DNA of 58,372 nt from Planctomycetota bacterium. Its GTDB lineage: Bacteria > Planctomycetota > UBA1135 > JADKAF01. The stretch is from positions 1 to 58,372 of the forward strand of contig JAEUHW010000162.1 in NCBI GenBank assembly GCA_016793245.1, written 5' to 3'. The notes below the pieces were generated by a model. The model was not told the origin of the DNA and did not search any database. It saw nothing but the letters and a program-made list of their open reading frames with translations. This document shows, one piece after another, positions 1-9,485 of this stretch (its first letter is position 1; each line of letters begins with the position of its first letter). The position numbers were made by a program, and so were the translations under genes.

Positions 1-1
1 C

Positions 2-466
2 CATCTGCACCTGCTCGTCGAGGCCGACGATCGCACCTGCGTCGCGCGCGGCATGAACGCGCTCCTGAGTCCGCTCGCCCGCGCGTTGAACAAGCTCTGG
101 GGCCGCCGCGGCAAGGTGTTCCCCGAGCGCTATCACGACGAAGTGATCTCGACGCCGACGCAGGCGCGGAACGCGCTGCGCTACGTGCTGCAGAACGGCA
201 AGAAGCACGGCGTCGTGGCGCAAGCGTCGATCGATCTCTGCTCGAGCGCGCCCGTGTTCGATGGCTGGATAGAGCGCCCGTCGATCGCCGCGATCCCAAT
301 CGCGCCAGGGGTGGCTGCAGTTGCGCCCGCCTCGACCTGGCTGCTCACCAGCGGCTGGCGCCGCCACGGATTGCTCGACCTCCGCGAGCTGCCGCAGCAC
401 AACAAGCACACCGGTGGACCACGAGCGAACCTCGCGCAATCAAGTCGTAGAGCAACCTCGCGCTGA
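2..466 (+). CDS. IS200-like / REP-associated (Y1, HUH) transposase, 3' part only
   Basis: The reading frame is already open at base 2, so the gene begins left of the window. The first visible residues are HLHLLVEA, which fit the HUH (His-x-His) metal-binding motif of Y1 single-strand transposases of the IS200/RAYT group. About 45 residues on comes a segment like KVFPERYHDEVI, then a helix containing RYVLQNGKKH; its Tyr is the likely catalytic tyrosine. The tail after about residue 90 is low-complexity and unlike the family. RAYT enzymes of this type are known to be linked to small palindromic (REP) repeats, and the DNA just downstream (557-591) holds a perfect 12-bp hairpin. The first ATG in frame is at 53, but it lies downstream of the HUH motif and is not the real start. 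A solitary chromosomal RAYT is more likely than a complete insertion sequence, because no IS ends are visible. Confidence 0.75.
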   Translation, partial: HLHLLVEADDRTCVARGMNALLSPLARALNKLWGRRGKVFPERYHDEVISTPTQARNALRYVLQNGKKHGVVAQASIDLCSSAPVFDGWIERPSIAAIPIAPGVAAVAPASTWLLTSGWRRHGLLDLRELPQHNKHTGGPRANLAQSSRRATSR

Positions 467-848
467 CGCGCTCGCCCCTGCCGCCGCGCGGGCGGGGAAC
501 CCCGTGTCCATCGACGTGGAACTCGCGTCGACGTCCGATCGTCTCCATGAGCATGAGTTTCGGAGCCCCCGCCTCCAGCGGGCTCCGAAACGGCGCACGA
601 CCGCTATCGACGGAGCGGAGCCGCGCCCGGAGGCGCAGCAAGCGACGTGAACGACGCGCGACGCTCCGCGTTTCTCCTTCGCGTCGTTCGCGCGTCGACT
701 CTTGAAATCCACCGACTTGGAACGCGCGCGTCGGGCGCGGCGCTTGCTTCGCCGTAGGGCTGGGCGTAGCGCCCACGCGCGCTTGCGTTCGAAATTACCT
801 CGCGCTCGTCTCGCCTCGATTCCTCGACGCGTCCACGCGCGCGCCGGA
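467..848. other. Convergent intergenic region
   Basis: This 382-base stretch lies between the transposase (plus) and the secreted-protein gene (minus), whose stop codons face each other. No reading frame in it looks like a protein; the long antisense frames are products of high GC. The only clear structure is the hairpin at 557-591. Confidence 0.6.
557..591. repeat. Perfect 12-bp inverted repeat, possible REP-like element or bidirectional terminator
   Basis: The arms GTTTCGGAGCCC (557-568) and its exact reverse complement (580-591) are separated by 11 bases. It lies between convergent genes and has AAAC at one end, so it could end transcription from either side. It sits 91 bases after the transposase stop, where a RAYT-associated palindrome would also be expected. 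Confidence 0.6.
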
Positions 849-2807
849 TCAACGCACGCGAAACCCGAGCCCGTGCGAGACCCCGAGTTGGCCGCCGCCG
901 TCGATCACCAGCACTTGAGCCCAGATCGGCGCGCGGGTCAGAAGCGGGTCGCGCGGGATGGGCGGGAAGTCCCACTGCACGCTGCGCTGTGTCGGCGCGA
1001 GCAGCGCGCCGAGCTGGGTTTCGAAGGCGACCAGCAACTCGCAGTTCGCGCTGCCTCCGGTCGAGAGTGCGATCGGAAGAGGCGCGCCGAGCCACTGCGT
1101 GTTCGAGGAGCCGAGCGCCAAGAGCGCGAAGCCGCCGGCGGGGAGGTCGTCGGCGCGCAGCGAGAAGGGTGCACCGCGCTGAGGGATATCGAGTCCCAGG
1201 AGGGTCGGCGGGAAGTTCGCGGCTTGCGGCGCGCAGCCGCGGCCGAAGTTGGCGGAGAGCTGCGCCGAGTCCCACGCGAAGGTCGCGTCGTAGAGCCTCT
1301 GCCAGTCGGTGGTCTCGCGGTACTGCGTGAAGACGCGCAGGCGGACGCGACCGTTGGGTGCGATGTGGCCGGGCTGGAAGGCGAAGCCGGCGGGCGCGAA
1401 CGAGCGCAGATGGATGCCCCCGGGGTAGTCGTTGCCGTTGCCGGTCGGCCGTGACCAGCGATCCGCGGCGCTCCCCGGACCTTGGCTGCGCCAGCGCAGC
1501 GGTGCCGAGGGAGAGATCTCGCCGCCGCCGAGGTAGCTCGGACCGAGCGGGGTCCAGCTCTGCTGGATCCAGTCGTAGAGCTCGACGCGCGCGAGCTCCA
1601 AGAGCTCTAGCTCGGCGTCGTCGACGATGGAATCGAAGGGCAGCGCGCGGTTGGGACCTTCGCCTTGCGCGCCGTGCAGATACAGCGTGGCGTCGAAGCT
1701 CAAGGCATCGAGCGAGCGGCCATCGACGAGGCCATACGGCAGCAAGTCGTATTCGAATTCGTCCCAGAGCTCGAGCGGCTGCGAGAGCAGCACGGGCTGC
1801 GAGTCGTTGAAGGCGACGGCGAGGCAGCGATCGTCGATCGTGCGACCGTCGGTGATCGGCACCGTCGGCACGACGGTCGCGCGAAAGCGCGAGACGTTGC
1901 CCGTCCGCGGATCGAGGCGCTCCTGCGGAAGGTACTCCTCCAGACGGCCCCACGGCTGGAAGCCGCGGCCGTCCTGGAAGTCGAGCTCGAGGCTCAGCGC
2001 GTCCCAGCGATGCGCGACGTCGAAGTTGCCCGCCGTGAGCAGCGCGCGCACGACGAACTGGAACGCGACCTCGCGACCGCGCGGCGTGTTCTGCACGAGC
2101 TCGGTGGTCGCGGGACCGTGCGCGATCATCAGCCCCGGATGCGGCGAGCTTCCCAGCGGATCCCAGCGCTGCGACCAAGGCAGCGCCTCGGGCCATTCGG
2201 CGGGGATCGCCGAGCTGCCCGTATCCCACTTCCACCGCGCATCTACGGGATAGCCGCGCGGCAACGCATCGAAGAGGTTCACGACCGCTCCGCCGGGGAA
2301 GCTCGGGAAGTCGTGCATCGCCGGGATGGGTTGATTGCCGATCAGCGCCTCGAAGCCCATGCGGAGGAGATAGCGTTCCTCGGAGGCATCGAGATAGCCC
2401 GGAGCGCTGGGCAGCGGCGGGGGCACCGGAACGCCGAGGCCGAGATCACTTCCGCCGTCGCGATAAAGCAACGCGGTCAGGCGATAGTTCAGGAGGAAGG
2501 TGCCCACCGGCACGGCCGGACCGCCGCGGAAGACGAAGCGCTCCTCGATCTCGTGAGGGATCCCCGACTCCAGCCACGCCGAGGTGCGGCAGGCGCCGTC
2601 GTCGCGCTCGAGCGCGGAGAGCGGGCCCTCCACGGTCTGGAAGGCGAAGTCCTCTTCACCGCCACCGGCGCCATGGCTGATCGGCGCGATGCGCACCTGC
2701 GCGCGCGTGGTGGAGAGGCACGAGCAGCCGAGCGCGAGAGCGAGCGCTACGGTCCGGAGATACGAGCCGGCATCGAGCCGGCGCAGCGAAGCGAGGCGGG
2801 GCGGCAC
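849..2807 (-). CDS. Secreted protein with C-terminal GxGC-type domain
   Basis: This is a protein of about 652 residues of unknown function. From the chosen GTG at 2807 a signal peptide is visible (SYLRTVALALALGC, then TTRAQ). Most of the chain is rich in W, P and aromatic residues and looks extracellular. The last 140 residues begin with FGRGCAP and continue with repeated P-x-L-G and LLLGLS-like stretches, a pattern known at the C-terminus of many large planctomycete exoproteins. The GTG lies 5 bases after the stop of the RND gene 2812-6045, with a weak GGA upstream, so the gene looks translationally coupled and is the last gene of the efflux operon. A longer form starting at ATG 2888 would overlap the RND gene by 77 bases and put about 27 charged residues before the signal peptide, which is less likely. 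A role with the pump is only suggested by position. Confidence 0.7.
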   Translation of the reverse strand: MPPRLASLRRLDAGSYLRTVALALALGCSCLSTTRAQVRIAPISHGAGGGEEDFAFQTVEGPLSALERDDGACRTSAWLESGIPHEIEERFVFRGGPAVPVGTFLLNYRLTALLYRDGGSDLGLGVPVPPPLPSAPGYLDASEERYLLRMGFEALIGNQPIPAMHDFPSFPGGAVVNLFDALPRGYPVDARWKWDTGSSAIPAEWPEALPWSQRWDPLGSSPHPGLMIAHGPATTELVQNTPRGREVAFQFVVRALLTAGNFDVAHRWDALSLELDFQDGRGFQPWGRLEEYLPQERLDPRTGNVSRFRATVVPTVPITDGRTIDDRCLAVAFNDSQPVLLSQPLELWDEFEYDLLPYGLVDGRSLDALSFDATLYLHGAQGEGPNRALPFDSIVDDAELELLELARVELYDWIQQSWTPLGPSYLGGGEISPSAPLRWRSQGPGSAADRWSRPTGNGNDYPGGIHLRSFAPAGFAFQPGHIAPNGRVRLRVFTQYRETTDWQRLYDATFAWDSAQLSANFGRGCAPQAANFPPTLLGLDIPQRGAPFSLRADDLPAGGFALLALGSSNTQWLGAPLPIALSTGGSANCELLVAFETQLGALLAPTQRSVQWDFPPIPRDPLLTRAPIWAQVLVIDGGGQLGVSHGLGFRVR

Positions 2808-2811
2808 GCGA

Positions 2812-5800
2812 TCATGTTCCACTCGGGGGCGGAACTCGTCCAGGCGAGGTAGATACGCCGTCGAGTCCCGCGCTGGCCAGCGTCGCATCGGCTGGGGCCT
2901 CTCCGGACTTGAGGCGGAAGATGCCCCAGCTCCGCCACGAGAGCACGGCTTCGCGCATGGCGATCGAGAAGTCGTCGATCAAGGTGTAGAGGAGCGGCAC
3001 GACCCATAGCGTGAACAGCGTCGCCACCGAGAGCCCCCCGATCACGGTGATGGCGAGCGTTTGGTACGAGACACCCCCGCGCGGCGGTTGGCCATCCAGA
3101 GCGGACGGCAGCAGCCCGGCGACGGTCGTCAGCGTGGTCATCAGGATCGGGCGCAGCCGGGCCGACGAGGCATCCAGGGTCGCGCGGGTCCTCGTCATGC
3201 TGGTGTCGCCCCGTAGCTCGGCCTCGCTCCGAACGCGGTTGATGTGATCGATCAGCACGACGCCGTTGTTCACGACGATGCCGACCAAGATGACCAAGCC
3301 GATCATCGCCACGATGTCCTGCGGAACGTTGCAGAGGACGAGCGACCAGTACGCTCCGGCGAAGGCGAACGGCAGCGTCAGCACGATCGAGATCGGCAGG
3401 AGCCAGCTCTCGAAGAGGATGCCCATCAGCAGGTAGACCAAAATGATCCCGACCATCAGCGCCTCCATCATCGAGCGCATGTCGGTCTGGAACTGCTGCA
3501 TGCCGCCCGCCTCCTCGAAGACATAGCCGGGCGGGAGCTGCACTTCCCGCATGACCTCGGCCATCGCCTTCCAGCCGACGCTCTGGTCCGCGCCTTCGCG
3601 CACGCGCGCCGAGACGCTCACCGAGGCCCGGCCGTTGCGGCGCGAGATCGAGGACGGCGCTTCTTCGGCTTCGAAGGTCGCGAAGGCACCCAGACGCTGC
3701 GAGCCGCCCCCGGCGGAGAAGACCTGCATGTCCTCCAGGCGCTGCAAGTCGTCATCCGCGTTCTTGCCGTACTCGAGGATGAGCGGGATCTCGTTGCCGC
3801 CGATCGGGATGCGCGCGACCTGGAAGCCCGAGAGGCCCCACTGCACCGTGCGCGCGACCGCGTCGGGGCTCACCGCGGCATTCGCGCTCTCGCTGCGATC
3901 GATGGCGACCCGCACTTCCTGGCGGCCCTCCATCAGCGAGGTCTCGACCGAGTCGAGGTCGGGGTGGAGCTCGAGCCGCTGCTCGATCTCGCGAGCGATC
4001 TCGCTGACGCGCGTGGAGTCGGGCCCCTGGATGCGGATGCCGACGCGGCCCAGACCTTCCGCCGAGCCGCGCTGGAACTCGTTGTCGGAGGACGGGAAGG
4101 AGAGCGCGACCCCGGGGCGGGGCGGTAGCACCTTCTTCAGGTCCTCGAGGATTTCGGCGTGGCGGTCGGGATGGAGCTGGTCGGGGAAGAAGACCTTGAG
4201 CTGGCCTTCGCCGGCGCGGCGGATCCGCACCGAGACGTTGTTGATGCCGAGCCGCGCCTTGTGCGGCTCGAGCAGCGCCTCGTAGCTCCTCGCGACGCGG
4301 TCCGAGTCCTCCAGGGTGAAGTTCTTCTGGAACCCGAGCTCGATCGTGATGGAAGGTTCTTGTAGCTGCTGCTGCACCGCGCGCTTCGTCAGCTGGCTGG
4401 CCGGCTGGATCGACGCCGCGCTGGCGATCGCGAGGAGCAGGGCGAGGATCCGATGGCGCAGCACCCAGCCGACCCAGCGTTCGTTCCAACGTGCGAGGAG
4501 GGCAGTGAAGCCGTGCGTCGAGGAGAAGCCGCGGCCTGAGCGGTCGTCGCCGACCAGGCGCGCGCCCGCGGCGGGGATGAGCCAGAGCGCTGCGAAGAGC
4601 GAGGCGATGAGCGAGGTGCAGACCGGTACGCCGATGCCCCCGAAGACCATCGAGAACATCGGGCTCGTGGTCATGAACATCAGCGGCGCGAAGACCGCGA
4701 CGGTGGTGAGCGTCGCCAGCGTGATCGCGAGGCCCATCTCTCGCGCGCCGCGCACCGAGGCGAGGAAGGCACCTTCGCCCATCTCGCGCCGGCGGTAGAT
4801 GTTCTCGACCACGACGACCGCGTTGTCGACGAGCATGCCGAGGGCCAGCGTGATGCCCATCATCGTGAGCAAGTTGAAGCTGTCGCCGGTGCCCCAGAGC
4901 CAGACCAGGGTCGCGGTGAGCGAGACGGGGATCGCCAAGGCGATCAGCAGCGTCATGCGCAGGTGGCGCAGGAAGAGCCAGAGCACGCCGATCGCGATCG
5001 CCGCGCCGTAGACCGCGGTCTCCCCGAGCGAGCGGATCGACGCCTTGATCATGACCCCTTGGTCCAGGATCGTGCGGTAGTCGAAGCCGTTGAGATCGGC
5101 TCTCTCGTGCAGCTCGGCGAGCGCGCGATTGACGCGCTCGCAGACCTCGACCGTGTTGGCGTCGCTGACCTTCGAGATCGAGCAGAAGAAGGAGTCCTGC
5201 CCGTTCACGCGGGAGACCCACTCGACCTTCCCCTGCTCGTAGACGACCTTCGCCACGTCGCCGAGGAGCAGGCCCGGCCGGATCGGCAGTGCTTCGATGC
5301 GCTCCAGGGTCTCGAGGCGCGCATCGACGCGCAGCAGGAACTCGCGATCGCCGTCGCGGAGGCGGCCCGCAGGCTCGGCGAAGTTCTCCGTGCGGAAGCG
5401 CTGCACGAGCTCGCCGATGTCGATGCCGAGGTCGCGGACGCGCTCTTCGTCGAGCTGCACGCGCACCGTGCGGTCGCGTCCGCCCCAGACTTGCACGCGC
5501 GCGACGCCGTCCACCCCGGTGAGGTAGGGCTCGATCACGTCGTCGAGCAGCTCCTGAGTGCGCGCGTCCCTCGACGCGAAGGTCATCGCGGCCATGATGA
5601 CCGGCGCGCCGTCGTCGAGATTGAACGCCCAGACGAAGATGCGGTCGACGTCCTCGGGCAGATCGACGCGCGCGCGCTCGACGCGATCGCGCACCTCGGC
5701 CTTGGCGAGGCCGAGATCCATGCTGTTCTCGAAGGCGACGCGCAGGCTCGCCATGCTGCCGTCGGAGCGCGAGGAGATCTCGGAGACCCCGCGCACGGTG

Positions 5801-6045
5801 CGCAGCGCTTCCTCGAGCGGGCGCGCGACCTTCTCCTCGGTCTCGCGCGGGCCGTAGTCGCGGAGCGGCACCATGACGGTGACGACCTTGCTGCCCTCGC
5901 CGCCGGGGATCAGCTTCAGCGGGATGCGCAGCGCGGCGAGGAGGCCGACGACGCCCAGCGCCAAGATCACCATCGCGACGGTGACGGGGCGGCGAACGAC
6001 CGTGGCGATCGTGCCGCGTTCCTCCTTCAGCTCGTGCATGCTCAT
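2812..6045 (-). CDS. RND-family efflux permease (second of two)
   Basis: This is an inner-membrane proton-driven transporter of 1077 residues, the usual RND length. The first membrane helix follows VVRRPVTVAMVILALG. Porter-domain sequence follows, then a cluster of helices at about 335-490 that includes LALGMLVDNAVVVVEN, the TM4 motif with the acidic proton-relay residue. The duplicated second half has TM7 near 540 and TM8-12 near 860-1030 (VILVGIVVNNGVVLIDHINR). The start codon overlaps the stop of the upstream RND gene as ATGA (6042-6045). With the adaptor at 9482 it forms an adaptor-RND-RND arrangement like mdtABC, in which two different permeases make a mixed trimer. The substrate cannot be read from the sequence. 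No outer-membrane TolC partner is in the window. The C-terminal tail (about 40 residues, SGEAPADAT onward) is not part of the core fold. Confidence 0.93.
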   Translation of the reverse strand: MSMHELKEERGTIATVVRRPVTVAMVILALGVVGLLAALRIPLKLIPGGEGSKVVTVMVPLRDYGPRETEEKVARPLEEALRTVRGVSEISSRSDGSMASLRVAFENSMDLGLAKAEVRDRVERARVDLPEDVDRIFVWAFNLDDGAPVIMAAMTFASRDARTQELLDDVIEPYLTGVDGVARVQVWGGRDRTVRVQLDEERVRDLGIDIGELVQRFRTENFAEPAGRLRDGDREFLLRVDARLETLERIEALPIRPGLLLGDVAKVVYEQGKVEWVSRVNGQDSFFCSISKVSDANTVEVCERVNRALAELHERADLNGFDYRTILDQGVMIKASIRSLGETAVYGAAIAIGVLWLFLRHLRMTLLIALAIPVSLTATLVWLWGTGDSFNLLTMMGITLALGMLVDNAVVVVENIYRRREMGEGAFLASVRGAREMGLAITLATLTTVAVFAPLMFMTTSPMFSMVFGGIGVPVCTSLIASLFAALWLIPAAGARLVGDDRSGRGFSSTHGFTALLARWNERWVGWVLRHRILALLLAIASAASIQPASQLTKRAVQQQLQEPSITIELGFQKNFTLEDSDRVARSYEALLEPHKARLGINNVSVRIRRAGEGQLKVFFPDQLHPDRHAEILEDLKKVLPPRPGVALSFPSSDNEFQRGSAEGLGRVGIRIQGPDSTRVSEIAREIEQRLELHPDLDSVETSLMEGRQEVRVAIDRSESANAAVSPDAVARTVQWGLSGFQVARIPIGGNEIPLILEYGKNADDDLQRLEDMQVFSAGGGSQRLGAFATFEAEEAPSSISRRNGRASVSVSARVREGADQSVGWKAMAEVMREVQLPPGYVFEEAGGMQQFQTDMRSMMEALMVGIILVYLLMGILFESWLLPISIVLTLPFAFAGAYWSLVLCNVPQDIVAMIGLVILVGIVVNNGVVLIDHINRVRSEAELRGDTSMTRTRATLDASSARLRPILMTTLTTVAGLLPSALDGQPPRGGVSYQTLAITVIGGLSVATLFTLWVVPLLYTLIDDFSIAMREAVLSWRSWGIFRLKSGEAPADATLASAGLDGVSTSPGRVPPPSGT

Positions 6046-9000
6046 GCCGCGACCTCCGAAGTGACCGCGACCATCGCGGGGCGCCCGCGGCGGTCGAAGC
6101 GCGCCACCAGACTATAGAGCACGGGGATCACGATCAGGGTGAGCAAGGTGCTCGAGGACAGTCCGGCGATCACTGTCAGGGCCATCGGGGAGCGGAGCTC
6201 GTTCCCCTGTCCGCCGAACAGCATCGGCGCCAGGCCGAGCACCGTGGTCAGCGTGGTCATCAAGATGGGGCGCAAGCGCGTCTGCGCGGCCTCCAGGATC
6301 GCGAGACGCGTGTTCTCGCCCTGCTCTCGGCGCTGATTGATGCGGTCGATCAGCACGATCGCGTTGTTCACCACGATGCCGGCCAGCATGATCAACCCGA
6401 GGAACACCACCACCGAGAGCGGGACCGCGGCGAGCTCCAGCGCGAAGATCACACCCACCGCGGCCAGCGGCACCGAGCCCAGGATCAGGAAGGGCTGCAG
6501 GATCGACTCGAACTGCGAGGCCATGACCACGTAGACGAGGAAGATCGCGAGCAGGAGCGCGAAGCGCAGCGACGAGAGCGCCTGCTCCATCTCTCGCTTC
6601 TGCCCGCCGAGCACGACTTCGTAGCCGAGCGGCTCCTCGACATCGAGGAGCGCCTCTTCGATGCGCGTCGAGAGGCCGCCCAGGTCGAAGGTCTCGGGGA
6701 CGACGGTGACCACGGCGGCGCGGCGGTTGCCGATGCGCCGGATCTCGGCGGGTCCGTAGACCTCTTCCAGATCGGCGAGCTGCGCGAGCGGTCGGCCCTC
6801 GATCTCGAGCTCCTCGAGCTTGGAGCGACCCCAGCGCTCTTCTTCGGGCGCGAGCACGACGATGGGCACGCGGCGATCGCCTTCGTTGAACTGGCTCGCG
6901 ACGACGCCTTGGTAGCCGGCCTGCACGGCGCGCGCGGCGCGTGCGAGATCGATGCCCTGCAGCGAGAGCTCCTCGCGGCGGAAGGTGATGCGCAGCTCCG
7001 GCTTCCCGCGGCGCAGCGACGAGCGCGCGTCCTTCACACCCGGCACCTGTCGCACCGCGGCGACGATCTCGTCGGCCAGGCGGGCGAGCTCCTCGCGATC
7101 CTTGCCGCGCACCTCGATCTCGATCGGCGCCGCGATCGACATCAGCGTCGGGCGACGCACCTGCGGCGGGGTGCGCACCTCGAGCGCGCCGCGCACGAGG
7201 TCGAGTGCCTTCTGCTCGAGAGCGCGTTCCCGGACGGCGAGATCCTCGCCCTTCTTCACGTGGACCGTGAGCGAGCAGACGTGCGGGCCCTCGTCGGTCT
7301 TCTGCAGCTCGTCCGACTCCGTGCCGACCGTCGCGACGGTGAATTCGACATCGGGCAGCGCGCGGACTTGCGTCTCGATCGTGCGCAGCGCGTCGTCGGT
7401 GCGCGCGAGGCGCGTGCCGACCTCGAGCGAGAAGTCGAGGGTGAACTCTCCCTGGTACACGTCGGGCATGAGCTGCGAGCCGAGGTGCGGCACGCGGAGC
7501 GCGGCGGCGATGGCCAGCAGCACCGTCAGCAAGAGCACGGTCCAGCGCCAGCGCAGCGCGCCGCGCAGGAGCAGGACGTAGAGCGTCGCGACGCGCTGGT
7601 AGACCAGCTCGAAGCCGCCGGTGAAGAGATCGAGCACGAAGCGCAGCAAGCGCCAGAGCCCGCCGGCGAGGAGCACCAGCGCTCCCGCGACCAGCGCGAG
7701 CACGGCGAGCAGCGCTCGGCCGGAGAGAAGCAGGAGATCGCGAGGCAGGAGCAGCACGCCGCGCACGGGGCTCCGGGAGCCGCCGTCGCGGCGAAAGCCC
7801 GCGAAGAGATCTCCGGCGGCGGGGATCGTGCGCGGCCGCGTCGGGATCTCGGGCGCGCTCAAGGTCACCAGCACGGGGATGAAGAAGAGCGCCACGGCCA
7901 GGCTCACCGTGAGCGAGCTCACGACCGCGATCGACTGGTCGCCGAACATCTGCCCGGCGATGCCCTCGACGAAGACGATCGGGAAGAAGACCGCGACGGT
8001 GGTCAGCGTCGACGCGATCACCGCGCCGCTGACCTCGCGCGTGCCGCGCACGGCGGCGCGGAAACGAGAGTCGCCCTCGCTGTGGCAGCGCGCGATGGAC
8101 TCCAGCACGACGATCGAGTTGTCGACCAGCATGCCGATACCGAGCGCCAGCCCGCCGAGCGACATGATGTTCATCGTCACGCCGGCCAGGTACATCGGCG
8201 CGAAGGTCGCGATCACCGAGATGGGGATCGAGAGCGCGATGATCAGCGTCCCCGCGACCTGGCGCAGGAATAGATAGAGCACGATCACCGCCAGCAGACC
8301 GCCCTGCAGCGCCGCGTCGAGCACCTCCTGCGTCGATTGCTCGACGAAGCGCGACTGATCGCTGAGCTGGGTCAGGCGGACACCCTCCGGCGCGCTGAAC
8401 GCGAGGAAGTCGGTCATCGCCTTCCGCTCGCTGCGCGCGCGCATCGCGGCCATGCGATCGCCTCCCGCGCCTTCTGCCCCGGAGCCGAGGGCCTCGGCTC
8501 CATAGCGCGCGCCGGTGCGAGCGACGTACGCCTGCTGCGCCGAGGTCCCGAAGACGCGCTCGCGCACGCGCTTCGCCACCTCGACCAGATTCGCCTCGGC
8601 CTCGCGGTAGATCGCGATCTCGACGGCGGCGCGCCCGTCGATGCGCGTGATGACCTCGCGCTCGCGGTCGGTGATCTCGACGTCGGCGACGTCCCCGAGG
8701 CGGATCCGCTGCCCGCCGGACAGCGTGAGCAGCAGCTCGCGGATGTCCTCGGCGCTGCGGAACTCGTTCACCGTGCGCACCAGGTACTCGGTGTCGCCCT
8801 CGCGCAGCAGGCCGCCGGTGCGGTTCAGGTTTGCGTTGGTGATCAGCGCCGCGAGCTGCTCGGAGGACAGCCCTCGGCGGCGTAGCTCGGCCGCGCGAAA
8901 CGAGATCCGGTACTCCTTCTCATCGCCGCCGCGGACGCGCGCCGCGGCGACGCCGTCGAGCCCCTCCAGGTCTTCCTTGATCGTCTTGTCGGCGTATTCG

Positions 9001-9485
9001 CGGAGCTCGCGCAGCGTGAGGTTGCCGGAGATGCCGATGCGCAGGATCGGATCCAGGTTCGGATCGTAGTGCAGCAGGATCGGCTGCTCGGCGCCCTCGG
9101 GGAGGAACACCGAGTTCAACTTCTCGCGCACGTCCTGCACGGCGAAGGTCATCGGTGTGCCCCAGTCGAACTCGAGCAACACGTCGGAGACCTCGGCGCG
9201 CGAGATGCTCCAGACGCGCACGAGCGCGGGGACGGTCGCGAGCTCCTCCTGCAAGCGCCGCGTGACGCGCTCCTCGACGTCGTCGGGAGTCGCGCCGGGG
9301 AACTCCGTGCGCACCGTGATCGTGGGATACGCGATCTCGGGCAGCAGGGTCACCTGGAGCTTGCGCAGAGAAACGAAGCCGAAGACCACGATGGCGAGCA
9401 CGGCCATCGTGATCCCGATCGGCCGGCGCACCGGCAGCGAGAGGCTCGGATCGAGGCGGCTCTCGGCGAGCGGCGCCGAGCTCAC
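6042..9485 (-). CDS. RND-family efflux permease (first of two)
   Basis: This is a proton-driven multidrug- or metal-type exporter subunit of 1147 residues, longer than the family norm of about 1050. The N-terminus reads LPVRRPIGITMAVLAIVVFG, then the porter domain, with LQVTLLPEIAYPTI typical of the HAE1/SwrC group. TM4 carries GIGMLVDNSIVVLES. The extra length comes from two inserts: a Gly/Ala/Met-rich loop at about 325-355 and a very hydrophobic stretch at about 560-625 (LLLLPRDLLLLSGR and following) between TM6 and TM7, which could add one or two membrane helices. The gene starts with GTG, overlapping the stop of the adaptor gene (9482-9485), and ends in ATGA with the next permease. The pairing suggests a heteromeric pump, but two separate homotrimers sharing one adaptor are also possible. 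Confidence 0.93.
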   Translation of the reverse strand: MSSAPLAESRLDPSLSLPVRRPIGITMAVLAIVVFGFVSLRKLQVTLLPEIAYPTITVRTEFPGATPDDVEERVTRRLQEELATVPALVRVWSISRAEVSDVLLEFDWGTPMTFAVQDVREKLNSVFLPEGAEQPILLHYDPNLDPILRIGISGNLTLRELREYADKTIKEDLEGLDGVAAARVRGGDEKEYRISFRAAELRRRGLSSEQLAALITNANLNRTGGLLREGDTEYLVRTVNEFRSAEDIRELLLTLSGGQRIRLGDVADVEITDREREVITRIDGRAAVEIAIYREAEANLVEVAKRVRERVFGTSAQQAYVARTGARYGAEALGSGAEGAGGDRMAAMRARSERKAMTDFLAFSAPEGVRLTQLSDQSRFVEQSTQEVLDAALQGGLLAVIVLYLFLRQVAGTLIIALSIPISVIATFAPMYLAGVTMNIMSLGGLALGIGMLVDNSIVVLESIARCHSEGDSRFRAAVRGTREVSGAVIASTLTTVAVFFPIVFVEGIAGQMFGDQSIAVVSSLTVSLAVALFFIPVLVTLSAPEIPTRPRTIPAAGDLFAGFRRDGGSRSPVRGVLLLPRDLLLLSGRALLAVLALVAGALVLLAGGLWRLLRFVLDLFTGGFELVYQRVATLYVLLLRGALRWRWTVLLLTVLLAIAAALRVPHLGSQLMPDVYQGEFTLDFSLEVGTRLARTDDALRTIETQVRALPDVEFTVATVGTESDELQKTDEGPHVCSLTVHVKKGEDLAVRERALEQKALDLVRGALEVRTPPQVRRPTLMSIAAPIEIEVRGKDREELARLADEIVAAVRQVPGVKDARSSLRRGKPELRITFRREELSLQGIDLARAARAVQAGYQGVVASQFNEGDRRVPIVVLAPEEERWGRSKLEELEIEGRPLAQLADLEEVYGPAEIRRIGNRRAAVVTVVPETFDLGGLSTRIEEALLDVEEPLGYEVVLGGQKREMEQALSSLRFALLLAIFLVYVVMASQFESILQPFLILGSVPLAAVGVIFALELAAVPLSVVVFLGLIMLAGIVVNNAIVLIDRINQRREQGENTRLAILEAAQTRLRPILMTTLTTVLGLAPMLFGGQGNELRSPMALTVIAGLSSSTLLTLIVIPVLYSLVARFDRRGRPAMVAVTSEVAA

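Noticed and set aside
604..2235. Long minus-strand open frame of 543 codons, overlapping the secreted-protein gene in another frame
   Set aside because: Arg/Ala/Leu/Pro-dominated composition typical of shifted frames in GC-rich genes; the 849-2807 frame has a signal peptide and a recognisable C-terminal domain.
2812..2888. ATG at 2888 as start of the secreted protein
   Set aside because: Would overlap the RND gene by 77 bases and place about 27 charged residues before the signal peptide; the GTG at 2807 fits better.
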